Source of the DNA: Streptomyces triticagri
GTDB lineage: Bacteria > Actinomycetota > Actinomycetes > Streptomycetales > Streptomycetaceae
Direction of reading: 5' to 3'
Length of the DNA stretch: 44,526 bases
NCBI RefSeq assembly: GCF_003429565.1
Contig: NZ_QUAK01000120.1
Span: 161,238 to 205,763 of the forward strand
The position numbers and the translations under genes are program-made. This document shows positions 31,101 through 39,005 of the stretch, piece after piece (the stretch's first letter is position 1; each line of letters begins with the position of its first letter). Under the pieces are notes generated by a model. The model made no database searches, was not told the DNA's origin, and saw only the letters and a list, made by a program, of their open reading frames with translations.

Positions 31101-32813
31101 GAGCTCGCGGCCACCCGCCGCGCGATCCAGGTCCGGATCGCCGGTGGTGAGCACTGGGCCGCGGTGGAGGACGCGGGCCGATTGCGCGACGCCCTGGGCA
31201 CAGCGCTGCCGGTGGGCGTCCCCGAGGCCTTCACCGAGCCGGTCAAGGACCCGCTCGGCGACCTCCTCGCCCGGTACGCGCGTACGCACGGGCCGTTCAC
31301 CACGGCCGCGGCCGCGGCGCGCTTCGGCCTGGGCGCCGCTGTCACCGAGGGCGCGCTGCAGCGGCTCGCCGGTGCGGGGCGGGTGGTCCAGGGCGAGTTC
31401 CATCCGGCGGGCAGCGGCCAGGAGTGGTGCGACGCGACCGTGCTGCGCAGGCTCCGGCGACGCTCCCTGGCCGCCCTGCGCCAGGAGTTGGAGCCGGTGC
31501 CGCCGACGGCGCTGGCCGGTTTCCTCCCGCACTGGCAGCATCTGGGCGGCCAGCGGGTTCACGGCATCGACGGCCTGGTACGCACCGTCGAGCAGTTGCA
31601 GGGCGCTTCGGTGCCCGCCTCCGCCCTCGAGAAGCTGGTCCTGCCGTCCAGGGTCCGCGGCTACGGGCCCGCGCTCCTCGACGAGTTGACCACCACCGGC
31701 GAGATCGTATGGGCGGGCGCCGGCTCCCTGCCGGGCAAGGACGGTTGGATCTCGCTGTATCTCGCCGATGCCGCCCCCTTGCTGCTGCCGGAGCCGCATC
31801 CACTCGAGCCGACCGCGCTCCACCGGTCCGTCCTCGACACCCTCTCCGGCGGTTACGGCCTGTTCTTCCGCCAGATCGCCGACCAGGTCCGCGCCACCAC
31901 CCACCCCGACGTATCGGATCCCCAACTGGCCGACGCCATCTGGGAGCTGGCCTGGTCCGGCCGCCTGACCAATGACACGCTCGCTCCGCTGCGCTCACTC
32001 CTCGGTTCCGGCCGCACAGCGGGCTCGACGGCACACCGCGCGAAGCGGAGCGTCCCGCGCGGGCGTTACGGAGCACTGTCCGGCGCCCGACCGACCACGC
32101 GCAGCGGTCCGCCCACCGTGGCGGGTCGCTGGTCGCTGCTCCCTGCCCGCGATCCGGACGCCACCGTGCGGGCCCACGCGCTGGCCCGCACGCTGCTCGA
32201 CCGGCATGGCGTGGTCACCCGCGGTGCGGTGGCGGCGGAGGGCATCGAGGGCGGATTCGCGGCGGCGTACCGTGTCCTGTCGGCGTTCGAGGACAGCGGC
32301 CAGGCCCGCCGGGGCTATGTGGTGGAGGGGCTCGGAGCAGCGCAGTTCGCGATGGACGGCGCGGTCGACCGTCTGCGCGCGACGGCGAATGCACAGGAGC
32401 GGGCGGAGACCCGCGACGCCCCCGGTGCAGTCGTCCTCGCGGCGGCCGACCCGGCGAACGCCTATGGCGCCGCCCTGTCCTGGCCGGAGCCGCCCTCCGG
32501 AGCAAGCCACAAACCCGGCCGCAAGGCGGGCTCGCTCGTCGTCCTGGTGGACGGCTCGCTGGCCCTGTACATGGAGCGCGGCGGAAAGACCCTGCTCGCC
32601 TGGCCCCCGGTCGCCGATGAGGAGGCCACACCCGACGACCCGCGTCTGCAGGCGGCGGCCGAGGCGCTGGCCGGCGCGGCGGCGGCCGGCTCCCTCGGCA
32701 CGATCACGGTGCAGCGCATCAACAACACCCCGGCCCTGAATTCTCCGCTCGGCCCTCTCCTGGAGTCGGCCGGCTTCCACGCGACACCGCGCGGACTGCG
32801 TATACGGGCGTGA
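28155..32813 (+). CDS. lhr: Lhr-type ATP-dependent DNA helicase
   Basis: Superfamily 2 helicase of 1552 residues, the length of full Lhr. The helicase core is N-terminal: Q-like region FSPATRNWFAGAFSAPTAAQ, Walker A APTGSGKT at about 48-55, Walker B DEVH (VILDEVHAV), motif III SATV and motif VI QRVGRAGHQ. The C-terminal half is the long Lhr-CTD with winged-helix and beta-barrel parts. Mycobacterial Lhr is a 3'-to-5' translocase induced by DNA damage. ATG 28155 is preferred (MVDMAGTALD); ATG 28164 is equally usable. The Nei2-type glycosylase gene follows, a neighbour seen in other actinobacteria, hinting at a shared repair role. Confidence 0.96.
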   Translation: MVDMAGTALDSFSPATRNWFAGAFSAPTAAQEGAWRALDEGSDVLVVAPTGSGKTLAAFLSALDKLAHTPPPADPKSRCRVLYISPLKALAVDVERNLRSPLTGIKHESVRLGLPEPEVKVGIRSGDTPAAERRALASRPPDILITTPESLFLMLTSATREALAGIDTVILDEVHAVAGTKRGAHLALSLERLDELLPRPARRIGLSATVRPVDEVARFLSPRRRVEIVQPPSGKEFDLSVVVPVEDLGELGGSPASDAPGTDDGQAERPSIWPHVEERIADLVQAHRSTIVFANSRRVAERLCNRLNEIAYERATGEAMPEDHAPSEVMAQSGAARGAPPVLARAHHGSVSKEQRAQVEEDLKAGRLPAVVATSSLELGIDMGAVDLVVQVESPPSVASGLQRVGRAGHQVGAVSTGVVFPKYRGDLVQSAVVTERMRDGAIEALRVPANPLDVLAQQLVAMVALDTWQADDLLAVARRAAPFASLPESAFTGVLDMLAGRYPSDAFAELRPRVVWDRVAGTVTGRPGAQRLAVTSGGTIPDRGMFGVFLAGSDPRKGGGRVGELDEEMVYESRVGDVFTLGTSSWRIEDITRDRVLVSPAPGVPGRLPFWKGDQLGRPLELGRALGAFLRELGGMDDAPARARLTAAGLDTWAVDNVLGYLTEQREACGHIPDDRTIVVERFRDELGDWRVVVHSPFGAQVHAPWALAIGARLTERFGMDAQVMHADDGLVLRLPDADLMGLDLLDQDPAETGAEYDAEQAPVGAADIVLDKGEVDRTVTDEVGGSALFASRFRECAARALLLPRRSPGRRTPLWQQRQRAAQLLQVASEFGSFPIVLEAVRECLQDVFDVPGLTELMGDIEARRVRLVEVTTPQASPFARSLLFGYVAQFLYEGDSPLAERRAAALSLDSRLLAELLGQAELRELLDAEVLTDLEAELQWRTEDRRVKDAEGVADLLRMLGPLTGVELAERGAEQEWAEELAATRRAIQVRIAGGEHWAAVEDAGRLRDALGTALPVGVPEAFTEPVKDPLGDLLARYARTHGPFTTAAAAARFGLGAAVTEGALQRLAGAGRVVQGEFHPAGSGQEWCDATVLRRLRRRSLAALRQELEPVPPTALAGFLPHWQHLGGQRVHGIDGLVRTVEQLQGASVPASALEKLVLPSRVRGYGPALLDELTTTGEIVWAGAGSLPGKDGWISLYLADAAPLLLPEPHPLEPTALHRSVLDTLSGGYGLFFRQIADQVRATTHPDVSDPQLADAIWELAWSGRLTNDTLAPLRSLLGSGRTAGSTAHRAKRSVPRGRYGALSGARPTTRSGPPTVAGRWSLLPARDPDATVRAHALARTLLDRHGVVTRGAVAAEGIEGGFAAAYRVLSAFEDSGQARRGYVVEGLGAAQFAMDGAVDRLRATANAQERAETRDAPGAVVLAAADPANAYGAALSWPEPPSGASHKPGRKAGSLVVLVDGSLALYMERGGKTLLAWPPVADEEATPDDPRLQAAAEALAGAAAAGSLGTITVQRINNTPALNSPLGPLLESAGFHATPRGLRIRA

Positions 32814-32841
32814 GCCCCGCGAATACAAGCGTGAGCCCCGC
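32802..32841 (+). repeat. 19-bp direct repeat spanning the lhr stop codon
   Basis: ATACGGGCGTGAGCCCCGC (32802-32820) recurs as ATACAAGCGTGAGCCCCGC (32823-32841), with two differences and a 21-base period. The first copy contains the lhr TGA, so the end of the gene appears duplicated. Confidence 0.65.
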
Positions 32842-32903
32842 CGGCCTCGGCGTCCCCCGGGACACCGACGGCACGCGCTCCCCACCCCCGGCATCATGGA
32901 CTC

Positions 32904-33746
32904 ATGCCCGAAGGAGACACGGTCCACCAGGCGGCGAAGCGGCTGCACACGGCCCTCGCCGACCAGGTCCTGACCCGCTCCGATCTGCGCGTCCCCCGAT
33001 ACGCCACGGCCGATCTGACCGGCCGCAGGGTCCTGGAGGTGGTCCCACGGGGCAAGCATCTCCTCACTCGTATCGAAGGCGGCCTCACCCTCCACTCCCA
33101 CCTGCGCATGGACGGCTCCTGGAAGGTGTACGCCGCCCATGAGCGCTGGAGCGGCGGCCCCGGCCACCAGATCCGCGTGATCCTGGGCACCACCGAGCAC
33201 ACCGCGGTCGGCTACCGGCTGCCGGTCCTCGACCTGCTGCGCACGGACTCCGAGCTGCGGGTGGTCGGCCACCTCGGCCCGGACCTCCTCGGCCCCGACT
33301 GGGACCCGGACCTGGCCCTGCGGAACCTCCTGCACGCCCCCGACCGCCCCCTCGGCGAGGCCCTCCTCGACCAGCGGAACCTGGCGGGAATCGGCAACAT
33401 CTACAAGTCGGAACTGTGCTTCATGGCAGCCGCCACCCCCTGGCTGCCGGTCGGAGAACTCCCCGCCACGGTCCCGCACCGACTGCTCACCGCCGCCAAG
33501 CGCCTCCTCGAAGCCAACCGCGACCGCCCCGCACGCTCCACCACCGGCCGCCGCGACCAGCTGCTGTACGTGTACGGCAGGGCACCGCGCCCCTGCCTGC
33601 GCTGCGGCACGCCCGTACGCTCGGCGCAACAGGGCGACGGCAGCCGCGACCGCCCCACGTACTGGTGCCCCCGCTGCCAGTCGGGCCCGGCCCCGAACGG
33701 CCCGACTCCGGGAACGGCCTCCGGAACGACCCGACGCACCAATTGA
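32904..33746 (+). CDS. nei2: Fpg/Nei-family DNA glycosylase (Nei2-type)
   Basis: Base-excision-repair glycosylase/AP lyase for oxidised bases, 280 residues. After removal of Met, the N-terminal P2-E3-G-D is the catalytic nucleophile and general acid of the family. The helix-two-turn-helix region is LLDQRNLAGIGNIYKSELCF. A complete zinc finger is present: CLRC (about 231-234) with CPRC (about 257-260). K57 (RGKHLL) is the conserved DNA-contact lysine. The opening MPEGDTVHQAAKRL is Nei-like rather than Fpg-like. It is separated from lhr by 90 bases with a direct repeat, and its stop overlaps the next gene's -35. Confidence 0.94.
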   Translation: MPEGDTVHQAAKRLHTALADQVLTRSDLRVPRYATADLTGRRVLEVVPRGKHLLTRIEGGLTLHSHLRMDGSWKVYAAHERWSGGPGHQIRVILGTTEHTAVGYRLPVLDLLRTDSELRVVGHLGPDLLGPDWDPDLALRNLLHAPDRPLGEALLDQRNLAGIGNIYKSELCFMAAATPWLPVGELPATVPHRLLTAAKRLLEANRDRPARSTTGRRDQLLYVYGRAPRPCLRCGTPVRSAQQGDGSRDRPTYWCPRCQSGPAPNGPTPGTASGTTRRTN

Positions 33747-33772
33747 CGCCCCGTCAGAAAACCTCGTACGGT
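33743..33772 (+). promoter_or_regulatory. Promoter of the leaderless SDR transcript
   Basis: TTGACG (33743-33748) overlaps the nei2 stop. An 18-base spacer leads to TACGGT (33767-33772). The expected start, seven bases on, is the A of ATG 33779, and there is no ribosome site, so the message looks leaderless. Confidence 0.6.
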
Positions 33773-33778
33773 CCGACC

Positions 33779-34543
33779 ATGCCCGTCAAGGCGTACGACC
33801 TCACCGGCCGCACCGCGTTCGTCACCGGCGCGGCGAGCGGCATCGGACGCGCCACCGCGATCCTGCTCGCGGAAGCCGGCGCCACCGTGCACTGCGTGGA
33901 CCGCGACCCCGACGGCCTGCGCGACACGGCGACCGCCGTCGAGCCGACCGGCGCCACCGTGCACACCCACACCCTGGACGTCACCGACCGCGAGCAGCTC
34001 CGCGCCGCGATGGACCGGGCCGAAGGGCTGAGTGTGCTGGCCGCGGTCGCCGGCATCATGCACAGCAGCCCCGTCCTGGAGACCACGGACGCCGACCTGG
34101 ACCGCGTCCTGGCCGTCAACTTCAAGGGCGTCCTGCACGCCTGCCAGGAGGCCGCCCGCTCGATGATCGCCGCGGGCCGCCGGGGCAGCATCGTCACCAT
34201 GGCCTCCGGCGCCGTCGACACCGGCGGCCCGGGACTGCTCTGCTACGGCGCATCGAAGGCCGCGGTCGTCCAGCTGACCAAGACCCTCGCCACCGAGGTC
34301 GGACGGTACGGGATCCGTGTCAACGCGGTGGCGCCCGGCTGGATCCGCACCCCGATGACCGACCGGCACGACGCCGAGGCCCAGGCGCAGACGGAACGGC
34401 AGCTCACCAAGCTCTCCCCGCTCGGCCGGGTCGGCGAGGCCGAGGACGTCGCCCATGCGGTGCTGCATCTCGCCTCGGACGCCTCGTCGTTCACGACGGG
34501 CCAGATCGTCCGCCCCAACGGCGGCGTCGCCATGCCCTGGTGA
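33779..34543 (+). CDS. Short-chain dehydrogenase/reductase
   Basis: Classical SDR of 254 residues. The cofactor motif TGAASGIG is at 16-23. An acidic residue, VDRD at the end of beta-2, favours NAD(H). Catalytic residues are Ser in VTMASGA and Tyr/Lys in YGASK; the later motif PGWIRTPM is also present. The substrate cannot be told; related proteins reduce 3-oxoacyl or small alcohol substrates. It has its own leaderless promoter. It converges with a small membrane-protein gene, and their 3' ends overlap by 53 bases. Confidence 0.9.
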   Translation: MPVKAYDLTGRTAFVTGAASGIGRATAILLAEAGATVHCVDRDPDGLRDTATAVEPTGATVHTHTLDVTDREQLRAAMDRAEGLSVLAAVAGIMHSSPVLETTDADLDRVLAVNFKGVLHACQEAARSMIAAGRRGSIVTMASGAVDTGGPGLLCYGASKAAVVQLTKTLATEVGRYGIRVNAVAPGWIRTPMTDRHDAEAQAQTERQLTKLSPLGRVGEAEDVAHAVLHLASDASSFTTGQIVRPNGGVAMPW

Positions 34544-34901
34544 CCGCACGCCGCCACCGGGACATCCGCGCCTTCTCCGCACCCGATATCGCCTCACCCG
34601 CCGGCATCGACCCGCGAAACACTCCGCGCCCCATCACCCCGCACGACTTCCCGCCGTAACCCACCCCGGCACCGGAACTCCTCCACCACCCCCGCACCAC
34701 TACCCCCGCCGCCCGCTCACGCGGCACACAGTGCACCGGCAGCAGGCTCAGCCCCCACCCCCCGGCCGCCACAGCTCCTTCGACCACCCCAGCGGACTCC
34801 GGCACGAGCACCACCCGCAGCACGGACCACCACCACACCAGGCCGAGGGCGACCGCCCCCAGCACACGGCACACCCGCCACCGCGCACCGCGTCCCGCCA
34901 T
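34491..34901 (-). CDS. Small putative membrane/secreted protein
   Basis: A 136-residue frame from ATG 34901 with GC-rich third positions over the first 85 or so codons. One hydrophobic segment (about 8-30, CRVLGAVALGLVWWWSVLRV) is followed by EGAVAAGGWGLSLLPVHCVP and an Arg/Gly-rich tail. I recall similar short streptomycete proteins with the LLPVHCVP stretch but no function. The last 53 bases overlap the convergent SDR gene, and the tail is less convincing, so the real 3' end or reading frame may differ. It occupies the otherwise empty gap 34544-35100; from 34902 to 35100 I see nothing else. Confidence 0.5.
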   Translation of the reverse strand: MAGRGARWRVCRVLGAVALGLVWWWSVLRVVLVPESAGVVEGAVAAGGWGLSLLPVHCVPRERAAGVVVRGWWRSSGAGVGYGGKSCGVMGRGVFRGSMPAGEAISGAEKARMSRWRRAVTRAWRRRRWGGRSGPS

Positions 34902-35100
34902 GAGCCGCCTCCTCGGGCCGACGCCGGACCTCACGGCCCGCCCCGGAGTGACGGTCTACCCCGGCGGACCGCCGACGAGCACCGCCCGGCGGAGCGCACA
35001 GGCGCACACACACCGCCCCGGCGCACGCGACACGGCCCGCGCACCCCAGAGCCGACCGGCGCCCGCTCCCGGCCCGAAGCCCTCGCCGGCGCGGAGCGCG

Positions 35101-35571
35101 TCAGCTGTTCTCCGCCTGGAACATCCAGTGGTGCTTCTCGAGATCCGCCGTGATGCCGATGAAGATGTCCTGGCTCACCGGATCGGGATCACCCGTCGCC
35201 ACCACCCGCTCCCGCATCCTCGTGATCACCGCACCCAGCGCATCGACCAGCGCACCCACCGCATCCCGGTCCTTGATCCAGCCGTCCTGAACGGCCCCGA
35301 TCCCACTGCTCGCCGCCACCGTCCCGGCCCTGCCGTCCGGTGGCACCCCGAGAGCGGAGGTCCGCTCCGCCACCGTGTCGGAGTGCAGCCGCGCCGTGTC
35401 CACGACCTCGTCGAGCTGCAGATGCACGGAGCGGAAGCGCGGACCCACCACGTTCCAGTGGACCTGCTTGGCCACGAGCGACAGATCGATGAGATCGACC
35501 AGGGCTCCTTGCAGCGCCTCGGACACCGTCTTCAGATCGGCATCGGTCAGCGGGCTCTTCACCACGTTCAT
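35101..35571 (-). CDS. Dps-family mini-ferritin
   Basis: DNA-protecting ferritin-like protein of 156 residues that oxidises and stores iron. All five ferroxidase ligands of the Dps dimer interface are visible with correct spacing: H38, H50, D54, D65 and E69 (QVHWNVVGPRFRSVHLQLDE and HSDTVAE). The remaining helices end in HHWMFQAENS. ATG 35571 has a strong AGGAGG ribosome site (35578-35583). It has only a short N-tail and no long C-tail, so DNA binding through tails is unlikely. S. coelicolor has several Dps proteins; which one this equals I leave open. It is encoded downstream of clgR but behind a terminator. Confidence 0.94.
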   Translation of the reverse strand: MNVVKSPLTDADLKTVSEALQGALVDLIDLSLVAKQVHWNVVGPRFRSVHLQLDEVVDTARLHSDTVAERTSALGVPPDGRAGTVAASSGIGAVQDGWIKDRDAVGALVDALGAVITRMRERVVATGDPDPVSQDIFIGITADLEKHHWMFQAENS

Positions 35572-35688
35572 GCATGTCCTCCTGCGCAAGCCCCGAGCTC
35601 CGAAAGTCCCCGAGAAGGCACATATCTGCATCAACCATGGCACGTACGACCAGACACGGACAGTCGGCGCCTGCCCGCAGACAGCAAC

Positions 35689-35720
35689 GAGCCCCGACCG
35701 GACAATCCCGGTCGGGGCTC
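35689..35720 (-). terminator. clgR terminator
   Basis: GAGCCCCGACCGG pairs perfectly with CCGGTCGGGGCTC over 13 bp around a 6-base loop. It begins 28 bases after the clgR stop and precedes the Dps gene on the same strand, so the Dps gene has its own promoter. Confidence 0.88.
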
Positions 35721-35748
35721 GGCAAGCTTGCCGGTGATCGCCGCGGCG

Positions 35749-36132
35749 TCAGGCCGCCACGACATCCACCGCTTCGGCCGGGGCCTTGATCGTGACGCGT
35801 TCGGGCGGTACGCCGGTGACCGATACCGAATTGAGCATCGGGCGTACCCCGGCAGCAACCGGTTCCCGCACCGGATCGGCCGCGGCGGACTGGGCCAGCT
35901 CGGCGAGCGAGAGCTCGTCGCTGACCTCGCGCATGAGCTCGGACATCCGTACGTCAAGCGCGTCGCAGATCGCGGAAAGCAGCTCGGAGGAAGCCTCCTT
36001 CTGCCCCCGCTCCACCTCGGAGAGATAACCGAGCGAGACTCGGGCGGAGGAGGAGACTTCGCGCAGAGTACGGCCCTGGCGCTGGCGCTGCCGACGCAGC
36101 ACGTCACCCAGCAGGCGACGGAGCAGAATCAT
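35749..36132 (-). CDS. clgR: ClgR, transcriptional activator of Clp protease genes
   Basis: XRE-family regulator of 127 residues. The helix-turn-helix covers about 16-70 (LREVSSSARVSLGYLSEVERGQ and ELLSAICDALDV, motifs). The C-terminal tail (GVPPERVTIKAPAEAVDVVAA) ends in two alanines, the degradation signal for ClpP1P2. In S. lividans ClgR activates clpP1P2, clpC and lon and is itself degraded by Clp, which sets a feedback loop. ATG 36132 (MILLRRLLGDVLRRQ) follows GAGGAGGGAG. It lies 109 bases downstream of cinA, the same neighbourhood as in mycobacteria (pgsA-like gene next to clgR). Confidence 0.94.
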   Translation of the reverse strand: MILLRRLLGDVLRRQRQRQGRTLREVSSSARVSLGYLSEVERGQKEASSELLSAICDALDVRMSELMREVSDELSLAELAQSAAADPVREPVAAGVRPMLNSVSVTGVPPERVTIKAPAEAVDVVAA

Positions 36133-36241
36133 CGGTGGCTCCCTCCTCGGACCGTGTAACCGCATCCTTCACGCCCCACCGTACCGCCTCGCGCGGCGGC
36201 CGTGCGGGGAGCGATGTCGTGTTCACTCAGGGCTGCAAACA

Positions 36242-36820
36242 TCAAGACTCCCCGTTCTGTTCCGTATCCTGTGCCCGCGCATTTCCGTGCAGTTGATCCG
36301 CGAGCAGTCCGAGCACGCTCCGTGCACTCTCCCTACGGATTTCCGCACGGTCGCCGTTCAACCGCAGAGCAACCACTTTCCCATCCCCCGGACACCCCGG
36401 CGCAACGTACGGCCCGGCAGCAGGCGATGCACCGGCGTACGCCGGACCCGTCACCGCCACGCAGACCGTGCCGACCTCATGGCCGTCCTGCGGGTCGGGG
36501 CCCGCGACTCCCGTGGTGGCGATGCCCCAGTCGGTCCCGAGCGCCCGGCGCGCGCCCTGCGCCATCTGCAGCGCCACCTCGGGATCCACCGCACCGCGCT
36601 CCGCGAGGAGAGCCGCGTCCACTCCGAGGAGATCGCGCTTGACCCGGGTCGCATACGCCGTGACGGATCCCACGAACACCTGCGAGGCACCGGGCACCCC
36701 GGTGAGTTCTGCTGCCACCAGGCCACCGGTGAGGGATTCGGCGACGCCGAGGGTCTCGCCGCGGGCGACGAGCAGCCGCAGCACATCGGCCGCCAGGACG
36801 TCCGGTGCCGTCGACGTCAC
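36242..36820 (-). CDS. cinA: CinA C-terminal domain protein (nicotinamide-nucleotide amidohydrolase type)
   Basis: A 192-residue stand-alone CinA C-terminal (PncC-type) domain. Landmarks are TLGVAESLTGGLVAAELTGVPGAS, containing the catalytic Ser in AESLTGG; GSVTAYATRVKRDLLGV; and TTGVAGPD. PncC enzymes deamidate NMN to nicotinate mononucleotide in pyridine nucleotide salvage. The N-terminal MoaB-like half of full CinA is missing, as is common in actinobacteria. The GTG at 36820 overlaps the pgsA stop (GTGA). An extra 20-residue insert (AYAGASPAAGPYVAPGCPGD) lies before the last strand. Confidence 0.92.
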   Translation of the reverse strand: MTSTAPDVLAADVLRLLVARGETLGVAESLTGGLVAAELTGVPGASQVFVGSVTAYATRVKRDLLGVDAALLAERGAVDPEVALQMAQGARRALGTDWGIATTGVAGPDPQDGHEVGTVCVAVTGPAYAGASPAAGPYVAPGCPGDGKVVALRLNGDRAEIRRESARSVLGLLADQLHGNARAQDTEQNGES

Positions 36821-37476
36821 TCGGCGCTCTCCGCGGCCCTGCCCTGCCGCCGCAGCACGACGGCCTGCCGCACATAGTCGAGCCCCGTCGCCACGGTCAG
36901 CACCACGGCCACGCCCATCACCCAGAACCGGATGGACGCCAGCGGCCCGGTCAGCGCAAGCACGTACATCCCGACGGCGATGCCCTGCGACAGCGTCTTC
37001 AGCTTGCCCCCGCGGCTGGCCGGAATCACCCCGTACCGGATCACCCAGAAGCGCAGCAGCGTGATGCCCAGCTCGCGGCCGAGGATCACGCCCGTCACCC
37101 ACCAGGGCAGATCGCCCAGCCAGGACAGACAGATCAGCGCCGCCCCCATGATCGCCTTGTCGGCGATCGGGTCGGCGATCTTCCCGAAGTCCGTGACCAG
37201 GTTGTACGTCCGGGCCAGATGGCCGTCGAAGAGGTCCGTGATCATGGCGATGGCGAAGGCGGCCCAGGCCAGCGAACGCCAGGCAGGGTCGTAACCGCCG
37301 TCGGCGAGCAGCAGCAGGACGAACCCCGGCACGAGCAGCAGCCGCACCATGGTCAGGATGTTGGCGATGTTCCAGAGACTGGCCTGATTGACCGCCGCAG
37401 CACCCAGTTTGCCGCCGGGCGCCGGTGCCGACTTGCGGCCCGTCCCGCCCGCGGCGGATGCCGGGACTCCGGTCAT
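36817..37476 (-). CDS. pgsA: CDP-alcohol phosphatidyltransferase, PgsA-type
   Basis: Membrane enzyme of 219 residues making phosphatidylglycerophosphate from CDP-diacylglycerol and glycerol-3-phosphate. The family motif is complete: D81 and D84-G85, A88-R89, G98, D102 and D106 (ITDLFDGHLART, GKIADPIADK). About five membrane segments follow a 30-residue Gly/Ala-rich start. It is one of the pgsA paralogues of actinobacteria, so phosphatidylinositol-phosphate-type activity cannot be excluded from sequence. ATG 37476 overlaps the rimO stop (TGATG) with GGAGG just upstream, giving a rimO-pgsA-cinA operon. Confidence 0.93.
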   Translation of the reverse strand: MTGVPASAAGGTGRKSAPAPGGKLGAAAVNQASLWNIANILTMVRLLLVPGFVLLLLADGGYDPAWRSLAWAAFAIAMITDLFDGHLARTYNLVTDFGKIADPIADKAIMGAALICLSWLGDLPWWVTGVILGRELGITLLRFWVIRYGVIPASRGGKLKTLSQGIAVGMYVLALTGPLASIRFWVMGVAVVLTVATGLDYVRQAVVLRRQGRAAESAE

Positions 37477-38951
37477 CAGCCCGCCTCCTCGAAACACTCC
37501 ACGACAAGGTCGACACCCTCGGTGGCAACCACCTTCGCCTCGACCATACGACCGACAGTCAAGCCCCGGTCCGAGCGGAACACCACCTGGCCGTCCGTCT
37601 CGGGCGCCTGATGGGCGGCCCTGCCGACCGCGGCGCCGTCGGCGGCGTCGTCACCCACGGACTCCACCAGGACCTGCAGGGTCTCGCCCATCCGCTCGTC
37701 GGCCCGCTGCGCCGTCAGCTCCTCCGCGAGCTGCGAGACGCGCGCGAGACGCTCGGCGACCACGTCCTCGTCCAGCTTGTTCTCGTACGTGGCGGCCTCG
37801 GTGCCGTCCTCGTCCGAGTACCCGAAGACTCCGATCGCGTCCAGGCGTGCGCCGTTCAGGAAGCGCTCCAGCTCCGCGACGTCCTCCTCGGTCTCACCGG
37901 GGAACCCGACGATGAAGTTGGAGCGGGCGCCGGCCTGCGGAGCCTTGGCCCTGATCTGCTCGAGCAGGCCCAGGAACCGGTCGGTGTCACCGAAGCGCCG
38001 CATCGCACGCAGCACACCGGGCGCCGAGTGCTGGAACGACAGGTCGAAGTACGGAGCGACCTTCTCGGTCGAGGTCAGCACGTCGATCAGACCGGGGCGC
38101 ATCTCGGCCGGCTGCAGATAGCTGACCCGCACCCGCTCGATGCCGTCGACGGACGCGAGCTCCGGAAGCAGCGTCTCGAGCAGCCTGATGTCCCCGAGGT
38201 CCTTGCCGTACGAGGTGTTGTTCTCGGAGACGAGCATGACCTCCTTGACGCCCTGCTCGGCGAGCCAGCGGGTCTCCTGCAGCACATCGCTCGGCCGGCG
38301 CGAGATGAAGGAGCCGCGGAACGACGGAATGGCGCAGAACGAGCAGCGCCGGTCGCAGCCGGAGGCGAGCTTCACCGAAGCCACCGGCGAGGTGCCCATC
38401 CGGCGCCGCAGCGGTGCCCGGGGGCCCGACGCGGGCGCGAGCCCCTCGGGCAGGTCATCGGGCGCCTGCGCATGTCCGGGCAGCGCCACCTCGGAAGCCG
38501 ACTGCCGTTCGGCAGGGCTGATCGGCAGCAGCTTGCGGCGGTCGCGCGGAGTGTGCGGCGCGTGGACGCCGCCGCTCAGGATGGTGCCGAGCCGGTCGGA
38601 GATGTCGGCGTAGTCGTCGAAGCCGAGCACACCGTCGGCCTCGGGCAGCGCCTCCGCGAGCTCCTTGCCGTACCGCTCGGCCATGCAGCCGACCGCGACC
38701 ACCGCCTGGGTACGGGCTCCCCCTTCACCTGTGGCGGACTTGAGGTCATTGGCCTCGAGCAGGGCGTCGACGGAGTCCTTCTTGGCTGCGTCGACAAATC
38801 CACAGGTGTTGACCACGGCGACATCGGCGTCGGAGGCGTCCTGGACGAGATCCCAGCCATCCGCCTCCAAGCGGCCTGCGAGCTCCTCCGAGTCCACCTC
38901 ATTACGGGCGCAGCCAAGGGTGACAAGGGCGACGGTGCGGCGTTCGGGCAT
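37476..38951 (-). CDS. rimO: Ribosomal protein S12 methylthiotransferase RimO
   Basis: Radical-SAM enzyme of 491 residues that methylthiolates the conserved Asp of ribosomal protein S12. N-terminal cluster cysteines are C14 (TLGCARN), C50 (NTCGF) and C89 (VGCMAE). The radical-SAM CxxxCxxC is at C199/C203/C206 (CDRRCSFC). A C-terminal TRAM domain ends VVECFEEAG. The ARNEVDSE stretch after C14 distinguishes RimO from MiaB. ATG 38951 (MPERRTVALV) is the family start. It carries a longer spacer (about 125-190) between domains than E. coli RimO. It is transcribed after a terminator that closes the RodZ-like gene. Confidence 0.96.
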   Translation of the reverse strand: MPERRTVALVTLGCARNEVDSEELAGRLEADGWDLVQDASDADVAVVNTCGFVDAAKKDSVDALLEANDLKSATGEGGARTQAVVAVGCMAERYGKELAEALPEADGVLGFDDYADISDRLGTILSGGVHAPHTPRDRRKLLPISPAERQSASEVALPGHAQAPDDLPEGLAPASGPRAPLRRRMGTSPVASVKLASGCDRRCSFCAIPSFRGSFISRRPSDVLQETRWLAEQGVKEVMLVSENNTSYGKDLGDIRLLETLLPELASVDGIERVRVSYLQPAEMRPGLIDVLTSTEKVAPYFDLSFQHSAPGVLRAMRRFGDTDRFLGLLEQIRAKAPQAGARSNFIVGFPGETEEDVAELERFLNGARLDAIGVFGYSDEDGTEAATYENKLDEDVVAERLARVSQLAEELTAQRADERMGETLQVLVESVGDDAADGAAVGRAAHQAPETDGQVVFRSDRGLTVGRMVEAKVVATEGVDLVVECFEEAG

Positions 38952-39005
38952 GACGTCAAGACTACTTCGTCCCCGCCACACCCCTGGCCGCGAGGGCAGC
39001 AGAGA

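Noticed and set aside
28452..31925. A 1157-codon open frame on the minus strand inside lhr
   Set aside because: It lies wholly antisense to the Lhr helicase and is explained by high third-position GC.
36133..36241. ClgR autoregulatory box upstream of clgR
   Set aside because: I could not find a convincing inverted match to the reported ClgR site in this short gap.
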